Of a stretch of 64,000 bases of DNA, positions 24,069 to 34,827 are shown piece after piece. The notes beneath the pieces are model-generated. The model searched no databases. It saw nothing but the letters and a program-made list of their open reading frames with translations, and had not been told where the DNA came from. The stretch comes from Xenoacremonium recifei (lineage: Eukaryota; Ascomycota; Sordariomycetes; Hypocreales; Nectriaceae). Where the stretch lies: positions 186,001 to 250,000 of the forward strand of contig WOFQ01000018.1 in assembly GCA_012184525.1 (NCBI GenBank), written 5' to 3'. Within the stretch, counting starts at the first letter, position 1, and every line of letters begins with the position of its first letter. Position numbers and translations under genes: made by a program.

Positions 24069-25913
24069 ATGCCTCCGCCTCTCATAATCGCGGATTCTGA
24101 TGAGGAAGAGGACGAAGACTTTCAACCTCCAATCAGTCCTCGAATTCTCGCTTTTCAAGATGGTGCCGTTGATCCTACACGCTCCTTAGGCCAAGCGAGC
24201 CACGCGACAAGTTCAACAGACCCGGCCTTCTTCCAGACGATATATGACGAGCAGAACGACCCTTCTGGTGACCATATCTCAGAGGATCGCACCGACAGGC
24301 CAAACCAGGACCGACTATCCAGCTCGGAGGTCACCGCTCCTGCACCATACATTCGGAAGGTTACGGGCATTGCCGACTCGTCATCACTCACTTCCCTCAC
24401 CGATCCTACAGTAGTCAAGGATCGCAAGAGCCTCACCGGTAATGGGATCAGTGATCTGACTCAAGTATCTACTCCAGGGAGAATGGCAGCGCCAGTGGCA
24501 AAGATGGACAACCTCTGGGACGTACCCAGCAGTCCCGAAAAAGAAACCAAGAGGCGCATAAAGATTCGTTTTAAAAAGCGCGAACCTGAGAGAGCAACTG
24601 AAGCAGCCCAATCACCTCTCGCCGAGCTTGATCAGCCTCACAATTATCACCAGGAGTCGAGTGGAAATGCGCCAGAAGAGGACGATGACTTTCCTCCTAT
24701 TGCGAAACGTAAACGAAGAAAGGTCGACTACTCACAGACATCTCCCCAACTTCACGAGCCTCCTATTATCGAGCAAGGCCAAGAATCAAACGAAGTTGAT
24801 CTGGTGGCGATTCCTTTCACAAACTCCGTTGACCCTGGTGATACAACCTCGAGCATGCTTCCGCCCACGCTACCGCCAATGCAGAACGATAGGTCGTTCT
24901 ATGTGGCAGCACGGCACTTGACGGAGAGCGAGAGGATGGAATATGAGAGCGTGGAGCCAGTCTCCAGTGATCAGGGCCCTGGAATACTACCTCCTATCCT
25001 GAACTTGTACGAATCCAGTGGATCGGCAACCAACGTCAACACGCCACGAAGCCAGATGCAACTTCCGAGCACTGCTCCGCGGCCGACATTGGAGGTGACT
25101 TTGAAAACGAAGCCTCGTCAAAGGCGAGACTCGTCGCCTGATATCATCGCCATGAACCATTCATTTGAGCCACCTCAGACGGCCAGAAGGGAAGAGCCAG
25201 AAGCCTACGAGCCACCCAATGTTCCTGCTCTTGAGACACAAGAACTCAATCAAGTTCAAAGCAATGATGACGCAGCGTACGAAGAAGAGGCCGAACCAAC
25301 ACCGCCCCCAACCAAGTCAAAGAAGCCAAGGGGACGACCAAAAAAGAGCACCGTTGGGGAAACACCAAGCACAACTAGCCCGCAAAAGGTCGCCGACGAG
25401 GTGGTAGAGAAGAAGCAGAAGAAGAAGCGAGGACGACCACGAAAGTCAGAGCAGCCAACAGCTGTGGAAACGAAACCTGAAGCTGAAGCAATAGCAACAG
25501 AAGGGACAGTGCTAACAGAGGAGGAAATAAAACCCAAGCCTGAAGTCAAGGCCCCAAAGACTCGAAAGAAGGCAGTTACCAGGATTGACGACTCCGAAGA
25601 CGAGGAGCCAGAGCTAGAGAATCCGGCGAAGGAGGAAAATATCGAAACTCCTGTGGCTGAGGCAGATCATGAGAGGCTACCCTTAGAAGCAGAAGAATCT
25701 GAGGCCGATTCAATTACAAAACCTGATCCCGGAAGACGCAAATCAGCGGACCCGGAAGAGCTGGGAGATTCCAGGGCAAAGAAAGGCACCATCAAAACAG
25801 ACACGAAGCCAAAGGAGACGCTGTCGTGGAACAGCAAGCCACTGTACCGGGTTGGTCTGAGCAAGAGGTCGAGGATTGCACCATTGCTGAAATCAGTCCG
25901 CAAGCCAACATGA
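24069..25913 (+). CDS. AT-hook protein with a C-terminal RAD51-interaction-like motif
   Basis: Single-exon gene of 614 residues, mostly disordered and charged. Two AT-hooks are present: KKPRGRPKKS at about residues 416-425 and KKRGRPRKS at about 450-458, so it should bind AT-rich DNA in the nucleus. The final 22 residues contain YRVGLSKRSRIAPLLKS. This resembles the conserved GLSR-x-AR-x-x-PLH motif by which RAD51AP1-type proteins bind RAD51 recombinase. The resemblance is from memory of that family and is inference. The N-terminus is acidic (DSDEEEDEDF). If the motif is real, this would be a recombination accessory factor. Otherwise it is a generic AT-hook chromatin protein. Confidence 0.75.
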   Translation: MPPPLIIADSDEEEDEDFQPPISPRILAFQDGAVDPTRSLGQASHATSSTDPAFFQTIYDEQNDPSGDHISEDRTDRPNQDRLSSSEVTAPAPYIRKVTGIADSSSLTSLTDPTVVKDRKSLTGNGISDLTQVSTPGRMAAPVAKMDNLWDVPSSPEKETKRRIKIRFKKREPERATEAAQSPLAELDQPHNYHQESSGNAPEEDDDFPPIAKRKRRKVDYSQTSPQLHEPPIIEQGQESNEVDLVAIPFTNSVDPGDTTSSMLPPTLPPMQNDRSFYVAARHLTESERMEYESVEPVSSDQGPGILPPILNLYESSGSATNVNTPRSQMQLPSTAPRPTLEVTLKTKPRQRRDSSPDIIAMNHSFEPPQTARREEPEAYEPPNVPALETQELNQVQSNDDAAYEEEAEPTPPPTKSKKPRGRPKKSTVGETPSTTSPQKVADEVVEKKQKKKRGRPRKSEQPTAVETKPEAEAIATEGTVLTEEEIKPKPEVKAPKTRKKAVTRIDDSEDEEPELENPAKEENIETPVAEADHERLPLEAEESEADSITKPDPGRRKSADPEELGDSRAKKGTIKTDTKPKETLSWNSKPLYRVGLSKRSRIAPLLKSVRKPT

Positions 25914-26385
25914 GAGCATCGTCCACGACCTTTCACAATGAGAAGTGGGTGATTTCTTGGAAGATATTTAAGGCTGTTGGAGCTCGAAGAACATACTGGG
26001 AGCGAGAGTCTTCCAGAGTATCATTGCGGGCAGCATTATCACTGCGAGGTTCGAAAGGCTCAACGTCGGGAGAGAGGAACCGTTGGCATGGACGATTGAG
26101 AATTGGAAGAGCGCTTCTCGCTCGAATCCTTAAGACCACCACCGCGAGTACCAGCAGATGCGGAGAGAACCACTCACTTGTTGTCGGTGTTTCGGTCACG
26201 ACTCCAGCCTTCCTCTCATCTTGACATGCGAACGACAGGAAGGGGCACATGGAGAAAAGAAGACAATCCCGGACTAAAGCCTCCGTCTCATCACAACATC
26301 TGGCTCGCCTCTATCGTCTCCATTGCTGTCCCTACAGATCTCAACTGTACCCCTTTTTGGACGACATCTTACACCGACATCAACC
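25914..26385. other. intergenic, no gene seen
   Basis: About 470 bp between two plus-strand genes. No coding signal that I trust. Confidence 0.5.
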
Positions 26386-27128
26386 ATGCTCTGCTGCAGC
26401 GGCGAGTCTAGACCCCCGAAGCTCTCCAACCACGAGAATAGCCTCGTCCGGCCAACCCAGCCGCCCTCGATAGCCTACGCCGATCTCGAACCGCGCCTGG
26501 CCGACCCGCGCCGCCCACAGCCGACGCCAACTCGCCCCCTGGACACTACCTCGTCCAACTACCCCTCCGTGCTGCCCAGCTTCCAGCCCAGCCCGGCGCG
26601 CTCCCCGGCCGGCGCCTACAGCCTCAGCCTTGAGGATCTGCAGAGCCTGCAGTTCTCCTCGCCCTTTGAATGCGAGTCGTTTCTCCAACTTGCGCCAACG
26701 CCGCCCGCTGACGTGCAAAAGGGACCGGTGGCTTGGCCCTCTGGCCCGACGCGGCTTTCTCCACGGAGCCTTCTCCAACGATGCCCGCCTCGAGGGACAA
26801 CCGCACGAAGCTCCTCCTGCGCCGCTGGGCTGCTGAGATGTTGCCCGAGAAACCTTTCCTGCCGCCGCGGTCGTGGGCACGGTTTCCGTCTCATACGCGC
26901 GAGCAGCGCAACGGGTGCGCAGGCGTGGACGACAGTGTGCGGCCGCGCGACTTTGCCGTCAAGGAGGTTTCGCCGACGGGGCAGATCGTCTGGGTGGACG
27001 ACAAGCCGCGGGTTGTGTCGCGATCGCTGAGCTTCAAGTTGGGCCAGGCTATGCGGGCGTCGTCGCTGGTGCGCCGCTTCTCGCCTGTGCAGAACGAGAG
27101 GCCGCTTCCTGTCAAGGATTGTCACTGA
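26386..27128 (+). CDS. unrecognised small protein, two exons
   Basis: Proposed exons 26386-26712 and 26769-27128, giving 228 residues. The frame must change near 26710: the upstream frame loses its character and the downstream frame has a stop just before. A 56-nt intron (GTGCAA...GGAG) joins them exactly. The first half is Pro/Ser-rich with SLEDLQSLQFSSPFECE. The second half has LLLRRWAAEMLPEKPFLPP and GQIVWVDDKPRVVSRSL, which look conserved but match no domain I know. No membrane segment. Donor and acceptor are unusual, so the join is uncertain. Confidence 0.5.
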
Positions 27129-27609
27129 GGGACGTCGGTTGAGGAGCTGGAAAAGGAGTAAATGGAGTTGGGTAGAGGTATACTGCAAGATACGAAAGAA
27201 TCATTATATTGTGCGCCGCGCTTTCGTGGCTGCTTTTGGTGACTGCCTACCTGCTACCTAACAGTGGATGATAATACTATTACCTATGGGTGTGTTTTCA
27301 ATCTACCTATGCCGATGTCCCGGCCCTGTCCATATCCAAGATGCCATTATCCAAAGCCCCCTTTTTATGAGTGTGCATTAATGAGTTGAAAGAAAGGAAA
27401 TTCGTCACGTTTTTGCTTGTGATCCTTGTTAGTTGATGCAAAGGACGTCGAGTGTCTGACCTTGATTCAATTTGTTGGTCTTTTGTGTTTATTGTTCGCA
27501 GCTGCGGAAAGCGTAGCGGTACGAAGCTAGGATCCGTGGTTAGTTCTTCATGTCAATCGTAAAAGACGAGAGGGAGCCATTCCCAGAGCGCCGTCTCGTA
27601 TCATATCAT
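27129..27609. other. convergent intergenic region, no gene seen
   Basis: About 480 bp between the stop of the small plus-strand gene and the stop of the MFS gene. Likely 3' UTRs. Confidence 0.6.
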
Positions 27610-29513
27610 CTAGACCATATCTTTCTCCTTCTCCAGCTCGGCCAGACGCTGCAGACGCGTGCGATCCTCCTCGGCGCGGCGCAGCATCTCCTCCTTGCGC
27701 TCGCGCAGGGCAATGCAGAAGGGCGAGCGGGCGCGGATGCTCGGGCCCTTCCAGATGAAGACGAAGGGGATGGCACACATGAGGGCGCTGAGGCCGCCGA
27801 GGAGCGAGCAGGCGCCGCTGATGCCCAGGCGGGCGAACATGTGTGAGGTGGCCAAGGGCAAGACAACAGCGAGCAACGAGCGACAGCACGAGGCAGCGGC
27901 GTTGGCAGAGGCTGCGAAGATCTCGTACGCATCTGTCAGGTAGTTGAGCAGCGCCATGAAGATGAGCATGAAGCCCATCCCGAAGGGGATGCCGGCCAGC
28001 ATGGGCGCCACGAAGGACACTGAGGCACGCGCCGAGAAGCCCAGCCAGAACAGCGAGATGACGAACATGGGGCCGCCGAGACAGGCCAGGGGCAGGCGAC
28101 GGTATTCCTCGCGCTTCGTCCACGAGGCGCCGCGGGCGACGGCTCGAAGCAGAACGCCATCCCACCACCAGAAGAGCGGGAGGGCAATGCAGGCGCCTCC
28201 AAAAATGGGCAAGTAGACAAGACCGGTGACGCCAGGAGAGAGGCCGTACAGGTCCTGGAAGATAATGGGGAAGGCCTGGAAGGACATGTAGAAGATACTG
28301 TAGCAGAGCGAGAGGTAGGCGCAGGTTGTGGCCACGATGGGCTCATACACGAGCATGCGAATTGGTCGCGTGAGCACAACGGTGATGAGCTGCTTGACGT
28401 CGGTCTCTTCGAGGTCGCGAGGAGCGATGGCTCGCGAAGAGGGGTCAGCTTTGCGCATCTTTGCTGCACGACGGGAGAGAAGGATCGGGCCAAAGGTCTC
28501 AGGGAGGAAGAGTGTCAGGACAAACGTCGCGCCCGCCCACATCAAGGCGATCCAGAAGGCCCAGCGCCAACCGATGGTCGGGGCGGTGAACCCAGAGACG
28601 ATGGGAGACAGGATAGGACCAGCTGTTGTAGCCTATAGAGCACATCAGTATCATAATGCCAGGACAAGGTCATACCTCTATAGGAGGAGAGCAAGGGACG
28701 GGACTCACCACCATGAAGATGGCAAACGCCCTGCCCCTCGTTCGCGGTTCGTTATACACGTCAGCCAGAATGCCTGCAACAATGGCAATGGGCGAGCTGG
28801 CGAAGACACCGGTAAAGAAGCGGAAGACTAGCAGAGCTGGCCAGTTGGGTGCCAGCGCGCAGGCCATAGTGAAGACGGCAAAGAAGACAAATGTGACGAG
28901 GGAAAGGTTGCGGCGGCCGAAGTGCTCGCTCAGGGGACCCCAGATGATGGGACCGAAGACATAGCCGATCAGATACACAGATATAGGCAGGACGGCCTGC
29001 TCTTCGGAGGTGACGCCAAAGTAGGCTGTGATGTTGGGGATGGCCATGGATGGCAGAGCTGAACCCATGGTCGAGTTGAGAACCAGCATGACGGTCTGGA
29101 TGATAATCAAGGTCTTTTTGGTCTGTGAAGAGAGTCAGAGCTGTAAGCCGAAGCCAGAGGTAACAAGAAGTTACTGCAACATACCGTCGACCAGTTGTAA
29201 GGGTTTTCAGGATCGTTGGGTTCCCAATTGATGAGCACCTCATTAGTGCGACTCCTTGTTCTTGATCGGATGTTGTGCAGAGCGCCAATGCCTCTGTCGG
29301 CCGCCTCCTCTTCATAACGAGACTGCGCATCGAGTTCGTCTAAACGAGTGATTCTGTCCGAGAACGAACTGCTTCGTCTCCTGCCTCCTTGGGAGTCTGT
29401 GTCATTGAAGAGTTTTCATCACAAGGGGGGGGCAAGGTTTTACTGAGGCGAGGCAACTCACTGTAGGGAGACGTATCTCGCATGGTTTCACTGGATTCAC
29501 GACTACTAGCCAT
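27610..29513 (-). CDS. major facilitator superfamily transporter, DHA1-like
   Basis: Predicted drug or polyamine proton antiporter of the plasma membrane; the substrate cannot be read. Minus-strand exons are 29513-29462, 29396-29185, 29122-28709 and 28632-27610, giving 566 residues. A cytosolic N-terminus of about 88 residues ends in WEPNDPENPYNWS, the signature that precedes TM1 in this fungal group. MFS motif A is GPLSEHFGRRNLSL between TM2 and TM3. FRFFTGVFASSPIAI and the spliced MVATTAGPILSPIVSG follow as TM4-TM5. The central loop is charged. The C-terminal half supplies six further hydrophobic segments and a charged tail ending in Val. Exon 1 is 52 nt. No drug-resistance regulator is adjacent. 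Confidence 0.92.
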
Positions 29514-30371
29514 TGTGACGGGGAGTTGAGGTCATGAGACAGCAGAGTTCAAGAGTCAGAGACAGACACAGAGTCAAAGGCACTTGGTTGGGAACAGAGA
29601 CAGCACCGAAGGGGGGGAAGCAATTAACAGTCAGAGCGAGGACAAGCAGTTGGGCACAGATTGGAGGAAAATGAGAACATCGCCCAACCTGGGCAAGGGC
29701 AAAGACTACCCCAACATAAGAAGAAATCAGAATCTTCAGTCAAGTCACAGGGACAGGGCCCGCCTGGGGGCTTTGCCTTGGACCGGCCGTGGGCCAGGAA
29801 TCGGATCGGACTAGTTAGCTGGGAGCTCTGCTGGGCTTTCATCAGACCCATCCTTTGCCCTCCCCTCGATGCGTCCTCGGGATTAACGAGAGGGTGTCAA
29901 CCCCCGCCCAGATAGCGCGGTATAGCCTCGCCATTGGCTGCTCTGCGGGCTCCGGAGCCGGGGGCGAGCGGCCTCGGTGTGGGAATTGCCGTTCAGGAGG
30001 AGTTTCTGGAAGGGCGACGTTACCCGCTTCGCAGCCCGTTTGCGGTGCGGAGTTCGAGGCCGGTCCGGAGCTCGCACTCAGATCGGAGCAGGCAGGAGGG
30101 CCTCACGCTAGCGAACGGCCAGCGGGCAAATGGCGTGCTGCATGATTATTGGGCTGGGTGAAGCCGTCGACGCCGTTTCTGGGGCACCCCCGGACGCCGA
30201 TGGTTCGGAGCCATGCAGGTTGGTAGCAGGCAGGCTCACAAGGGTTGCATATCGGTGAGTCGTGATGGGTGTCTTGTGATGTGACGGGCCCTCTTGGTGC
30301 GGGCGCTTAGGAATGTTGCTGCAGGTTGGTTGAAAAGCTCGTAGATTGGGGGGTATCTCAAGTCTGTTGCT
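29514..30371. other. intergenic, no gene seen
   Basis: About 860 bp: MFS promoter and 3' flank of the prefoldin gene. GC-rich frames between 29855 and 30161 show no protein signature. Confidence 0.55.
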
Positions 30372-30952
30372 TCACGTCTCTAGGTTGATTTGCTTCCCGA
30401 ATCTCGCGTACAGCTCGACCTTGAGCTGCCTCATGTCGTCGCGGATTGTGCCCAGCTTCTCCTCCAATGCGCCAGTCTCCTCCTCCAGCTTCTCGGTCGA
30501 CTCCTCCAGCATCTCCTGGGCCTGCTCAACAGAGACGTGGAAGTAGGCATCGCCGATCTTGTACCTGAGCGATGTTGGTCAGCTCATCACATCACCCGCA
30601 GTGGGGTAGTTGTCGCATACTGTATCTTTTCGTCCTCGTCTGCGAGCTCGAGTTCGGTCGAGAGATCGTCGAGCTCCTCCTTCTCCTTCTGCAGCTGCAG
30701 CGTCAGCAACAGTCATGAGATCAACGCAAAAGAGGGTACGAACGTTCTTGCTGCTCAGTTCCTCCTCAAGGGCAAGCTCTCGTTGGTGGAGGCGACTGAA
30801 CCGATTGATCTTGTCCTGGTCCTCGCGGCGCACTTCGACTTCGTCGGCCGCCTCCTCATCGGCCTTGGAGAGCTGCGGTATCGGTCAGGAAGGGCGTGTG
30901 ATAGCTGCACCATGCTCTAGCTTACCATGCGACGCTGCATAATCGATGCCAT
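30372..30952 (-). CDS. PFD4: prefoldin subunit 4
   Basis: Beta-type subunit of the hexameric prefoldin chaperone, which passes unfolded actin and tubulin to the CCT chaperonin (yeast Gim3). Minus-strand exons are 30952-30926, 30872-30744, 30694-30621 and 30564-30372, giving 140 residues, a typical length. The first helix has EEVEVRREDQDKIN-like sequence beginning in exon 2. The beta-hairpin region is KIGDAYFHV, and the second helix ends LYARFGKQINLET, as in other Pfd4 proteins. At intron 2 two acceptors lie six bases apart (CTGCAG repeated), so the protein may carry or lack Leu-Gln there. Divergent from the CENP-W-like gene. Confidence 0.92.
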
Positions 30953-31279
30953 GATAGGCGACGGGGTCTGACGTGGCGGTTGTCGGGATGCTGCTCTGAT
31001 GTCGTCGCTGCACACTTTGCGCTCCCACCAGATATCACCAAGCCTGAAGGTGGGTTACAGTGCGTGAGACCGTGTCAGGATTCAGGCACTGTCCACCCAC
31101 CCCCTCCAACCCTCATGCTGAGGAAGGTGCGGTTTCGGCCCCTGCCGATTGGTTCCCTCCCCACACCAGCTGCAAGCCTGAGCAACCGTTTATTGCCTGG
31201 CCTGACTAAGGCAGAGACGCGCCTTGTCAACATCACCGTCATCGTTAACCAGCCACCAACATCAAAGCACATCGTCGTT
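30953..31279. promoter_or_regulatory. short divergent promoter between prefoldin 4 and CENP-W-like genes
   Basis: 327 bp separate the two start codons, so the genes share one promoter region. I see no specific regulator site. Confidence 0.5.
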
Positions 31280-31679
31280 ATGGCGCTCGGCAAGAAGGCA
31301 TATCCCAAGGCCACGGTCAAGAAAATCATCAAGGCGCATTCGAACCACAACCTCAAGAAGAATGCCGATGTCACGGTATGCGCACTGGCTGGGCAAGGCG
31401 CAAGACGCATCACTGACAGCAGCCAGATATTCCTCGATTATGTCCTCTTTATGGAAACGTACGGACGCCACACCACTCAATTGCAATCGACGTCCTGCTA
31501 ATACGTCTTAGGCTTGTAAAAGAAGCAGCCATTCGATCCAAGCAGTCTGGGGAGCGCGCGTTGTCTGCTCGAAGCGTCAGAAAGGTGACCAGGGTATGTT
31601 TACATTTGTCCTGGTTGGGGTTTCAGACGTCATCTAACGAACACCTCTCCAGGACACCTTGACCAAATTCAAGGGCTAA
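31280..31679 (+). CDS. CENP-W-like histone-fold kinetochore protein
   Basis: Four exons, 31280-31375, 31427-31458, 31512-31593 and 31653-31679, give 78 residues. The protein starts MALGKKAYPKATVKKIIKAH, the first helix of a small histone fold. It continues NLKKNADVT, then IFLDYVLFMETLVKEAA, the long central helix, and ends with ARSVRKVTRDTLTKFKG, the third helix. Size, fold order and sequence fit CENP-W (fission yeast Wip1). CENP-W pairs with CENP-T in the constitutive centromere network. Three introns in a 237-nt coding region make it easy to miss. An alternative is another small CBF/NF-Y-type histone-fold protein. Confidence 0.8.
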
Positions 31680-32617
31680 GCAGTCAATTGTTCTCGACTC
31701 GCATCCGACGATATTTAATAACGAGCAAACAAGTCGAGGCCAACGGGCGATGATATATTATGGCGTCACAGGGACGAGGCCTTCTGTGCGAAGATGAGGT
31801 TGTCGAGTCTGGGCGCATCGACAGCATCCGTCTCCCAGCCATATGCACTGCGTGACCAGGGATTTGCCAATGCTACTCATAGACGAAAGGGACTGAAAGG
31901 GGCTCATCCAGCTTCATTACCGCCTGTTGGGAGAAGATAAGGCTCTGGATCACTTACCGCACCCAAGGCGCAACCTGTAAGGCGACAAGGCCGCAGCTGC
32001 GCACGAGACCAAACGGAGAGCTTGGGGCCACCTGGTGGGGCAGTTCAGGCGCTTCCAGCGACTTGCAGGTGTTTGCCAGCTCGAGTCTGCTGGCACCCGG
32101 CGGGAGAGGTAGCAAACGGGCAACCGTAAAAGGCTGCGCACAAGAATAGAAAACAGATGAAATTCGTGCAAATTCTCCACAACGATTGCATTCGTGCGAA
32201 ACATCGAGTATTTTACAGTGTCACAGGCTCGCAAATCTGGCACAGCGTTGGCCCAAGCACCAACGGGGACCTGAGGGCATTGGGTTCCAACGCCGTAAAA
32301 AACGGGCCAGGCTACATCACTGCTTTTTAGTTCCTCCACCTTCCACCAGCATCCAACCTTCCGTGAATCACTGCTCCTCCCCAAACGCATCACCCTCTTC
32401 GCATACTCCTCAATCCTCGACCCTCGACCGTCAACTCTCAACTCTCAACTCAACCCCTACACACGCTCTACTATCATCCCCCCCTCGGCCCGCCTTTCCT
32501 CGCACATACTCTCCAGGCGCACACGACCACGAGAAGCCACTTCGACTCTTTCCTCCTCGACCTCGGACTCGAGCTTCGTAAACAACCCAACTACATATCC
32601 TCGCTTCCATCCTCGAA
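31680..32617. other. intergenic, no gene seen
   Basis: About 940 bp between two plus-strand genes. The last 300 bp are C/T-rich, as expected for a leader. A 163-codon frame on the complement (31950-32441) shows no family features. Confidence 0.55.
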
Positions 32618-34121
32618 ATGGCTGCGACTCCCGCCCCACCTCCATCTAAGCCCGCGAAGAAGAAGGCCGGCAAGGCCATTGAGCGCACCGAGTCCCCCGC
32701 ACCCAGCGCTACTTCTGCTGCTGAGAAGACTGGTGATGACGGCTACGAGAGCCCCTACATCAAGGAGCTTCAGAAGTAAGAACTAAGCCTCGTCATACAT
32801 CGGTGCTTTTCGATGCTAAAGCCTTCGATTAGGAACATCCGAAATGTCAACAAGAAGATCGTATGTGCCCTCCTCGTCGCACTGTCATGTGATCTTGACT
32901 GACCACGTCCAGACCAACGCCTCCAAGACCGACTCTGTCATAGCCCAGCATGCTGGCAAGTCCCTCGACGAACTTGTCGCCGCCAAGATCATCAACACCG
33001 ACCAAAAGGCCCAGATCCTCAAGAAGCCTGCGCTCCAGGCTCAGCTATCGCAGTTCGAGGAGCAACTCACCCAGTACCAGAAGGTCGATGAGCAGTACCG
33101 ATCACGCGCCGCTGCTGACAAGGCTGAGTTTGAAAAGACCCTTGAGCAGGCGAAGAGTGATGCTGTCAAGGAAGCTACCGAGGGCCACCAGAAGACCATG
33201 CGCGAGAACCTGCTCCTCCTGTCGCAGTTCTTGCGCCTTGCTGCCTGGCGCCGCGAGGAGGCTTCCGAGCCTGACTCTGATGAGAGCCAGGCTATTGAGG
33301 GCGTACTTCTTGCCATCTACTCTGGTGACGAGAACGCTGTTACTGCCATGGTGAAGCTTCTGGAAGGCTCTGACGACAAGATTACGAGCGTGGCCGGCGA
33401 GCAGCTACAGACCTCTTGTACGCACCGTGAGAAACCTCAAGACAACAATCAGCTAACGTATGTCAGATTCCATGGTCAAGGCCATATCACACGAATCAGG
33501 AAAGGCCGCCCCGATCGAATCGCAGCCTGGCGAAGAGGTTGCTTCCGATCCTACTCTCGCAACTGCCACTGCCAATGAGCTAGCAGAGGAGAAGAATATC
33601 GCCGCCCAGGAGTCTCCCATCGAGGCCGCCACCAACGGTATTGCTAATGCCAGTGTTGCCGATGATGCTGCCAATGCCGTTGCTGAACACCACTGGGACA
33701 ATGGCCAGGACAACGGCAATGAGATGTCCATGTCTCAGGAGTGGGTTGACGTCAAGCCCCCAAGCGAGGTTGCCGCGGTTGAGGCTGTCCCTGAAGCGGC
33801 CCCCGCTCCGGCCAGCAAGTCATGGGCGGACGACCACCCTGAGCCTATCCCTGAGGTAAGCGCAGACGTCTAAAAGCATCAATATACATACTGACAACAG
33901 TTTGATAGGTCGCTACCACTCCCTCTGCTGACCCCAACGACGGCTTCCATCAGGTCCAGCGAAACCGTCCTCGCAACGAGGGTCACGGTGGCCACCGAGG
34001 TCGCGGCCGAGGTGACTGGCGTGGCCGTGGCGGCTTCCGTGGTGAGGGACGCGGTCGTGGCCGTGGAGGCCGTGGAGGTCCCGGCGGTGCGCCCCGTGGA
34101 CGCCGACCCGAGGAGTCCTAG
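32618..34121 (+). CDS. caprin-like coiled-coil protein with C-terminal RGG tract
   Basis: Exons are 32618-32775, 32833-32860, 32913-33417, 33467-33855 and 33909-34121, giving 430 residues. A Pro/Ala/Lys-rich start is followed by ESPYIKELQKNIRNVNKKI and a helical region with long coiled coil (residues about 45-190), including LSQFEEQLTQYQKVDEQYR. Next comes a Glu/Ala-rich acidic linker with a TSXEWVDVKPP-like segment. The tail has NDGFHQVQRNRPRN and many RGG/RGR repeats (about residues 375-425). A coiled-coil HR1-like head plus RGG tail is the layout of caprin, a partner of G3BP in mRNP granules. Direct homology is inference. RNA binding through the RGG tail is more secure. Confidence 0.7.
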
Positions 34122-34827
34122 AATGGCGCCTCGGGCTTCAGTGGACAGGTCGCAATGTTCACAGCCTAAATTGACCTCCTCTCGGCCTCGCATCTCACGC
34201 AGCGCTCAGGGGACAACTGTACACCAGGGCATGGCGGCGTTTGCTTTCCGGTACATCAAGTTCGGGGGCTTTGCATTTAAAAAAGAAAATGGTTTTGGGA
34301 GGTTTGGGGATTTTTGGGGCCGTATCCTAGGGTTGGTTTGCGGGCGGGGAGGGAGTTCATAACACCTTGTATCAACGTTAAGTCCTCGGGATCTGCAGTG
34401 TACATGCGAGGCTAGGTCCATACAGGCAACGAATGTGAGATAGATATCCACGATCTGGTGCTTCTCGATGTGACTCTTGATGATTGTGAATATCTTGTAA
34501 GCTCGTTAACACGCAAATACGGTAAGTACTGGGATTTGTCTCGGCATGCATGTGTTCTACGTATCTATAATCCAGCCCAATATCCCATCTCTATCAGCCT
34601 TGCCCTATCTTGACTTCAGCCAGCTTTGGCGCGTGTGAGACAATGAAGCTAAGCTGTTGGAGTAGCCTGCTCAAGTGGGGTCGAGCCTCATGGGGTAAGT
34701 TCTTCAGCTGTCATTGGTTCCTTCTCGGTGAGCCCCGCTACCTTGCGCCTCACCTTGAAGCTCCAAAACGTCAAGGTAACCACCATCCCAACTTCCTTCC
34801 TCCATCCCCATTTCTCAGCATTGGAAA
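34122..34827. other. intergenic, no gene seen
   Basis: About 700 bp between two plus-strand genes: 3' UTR of the RGG-protein gene and HUB1 promoter. No coding signal. Confidence 0.55.

Noticed and set aside
31950..32441. 163-codon minus-strand frame
   Set aside because: No family features; overlaps the promoter of the RGG-protein gene.
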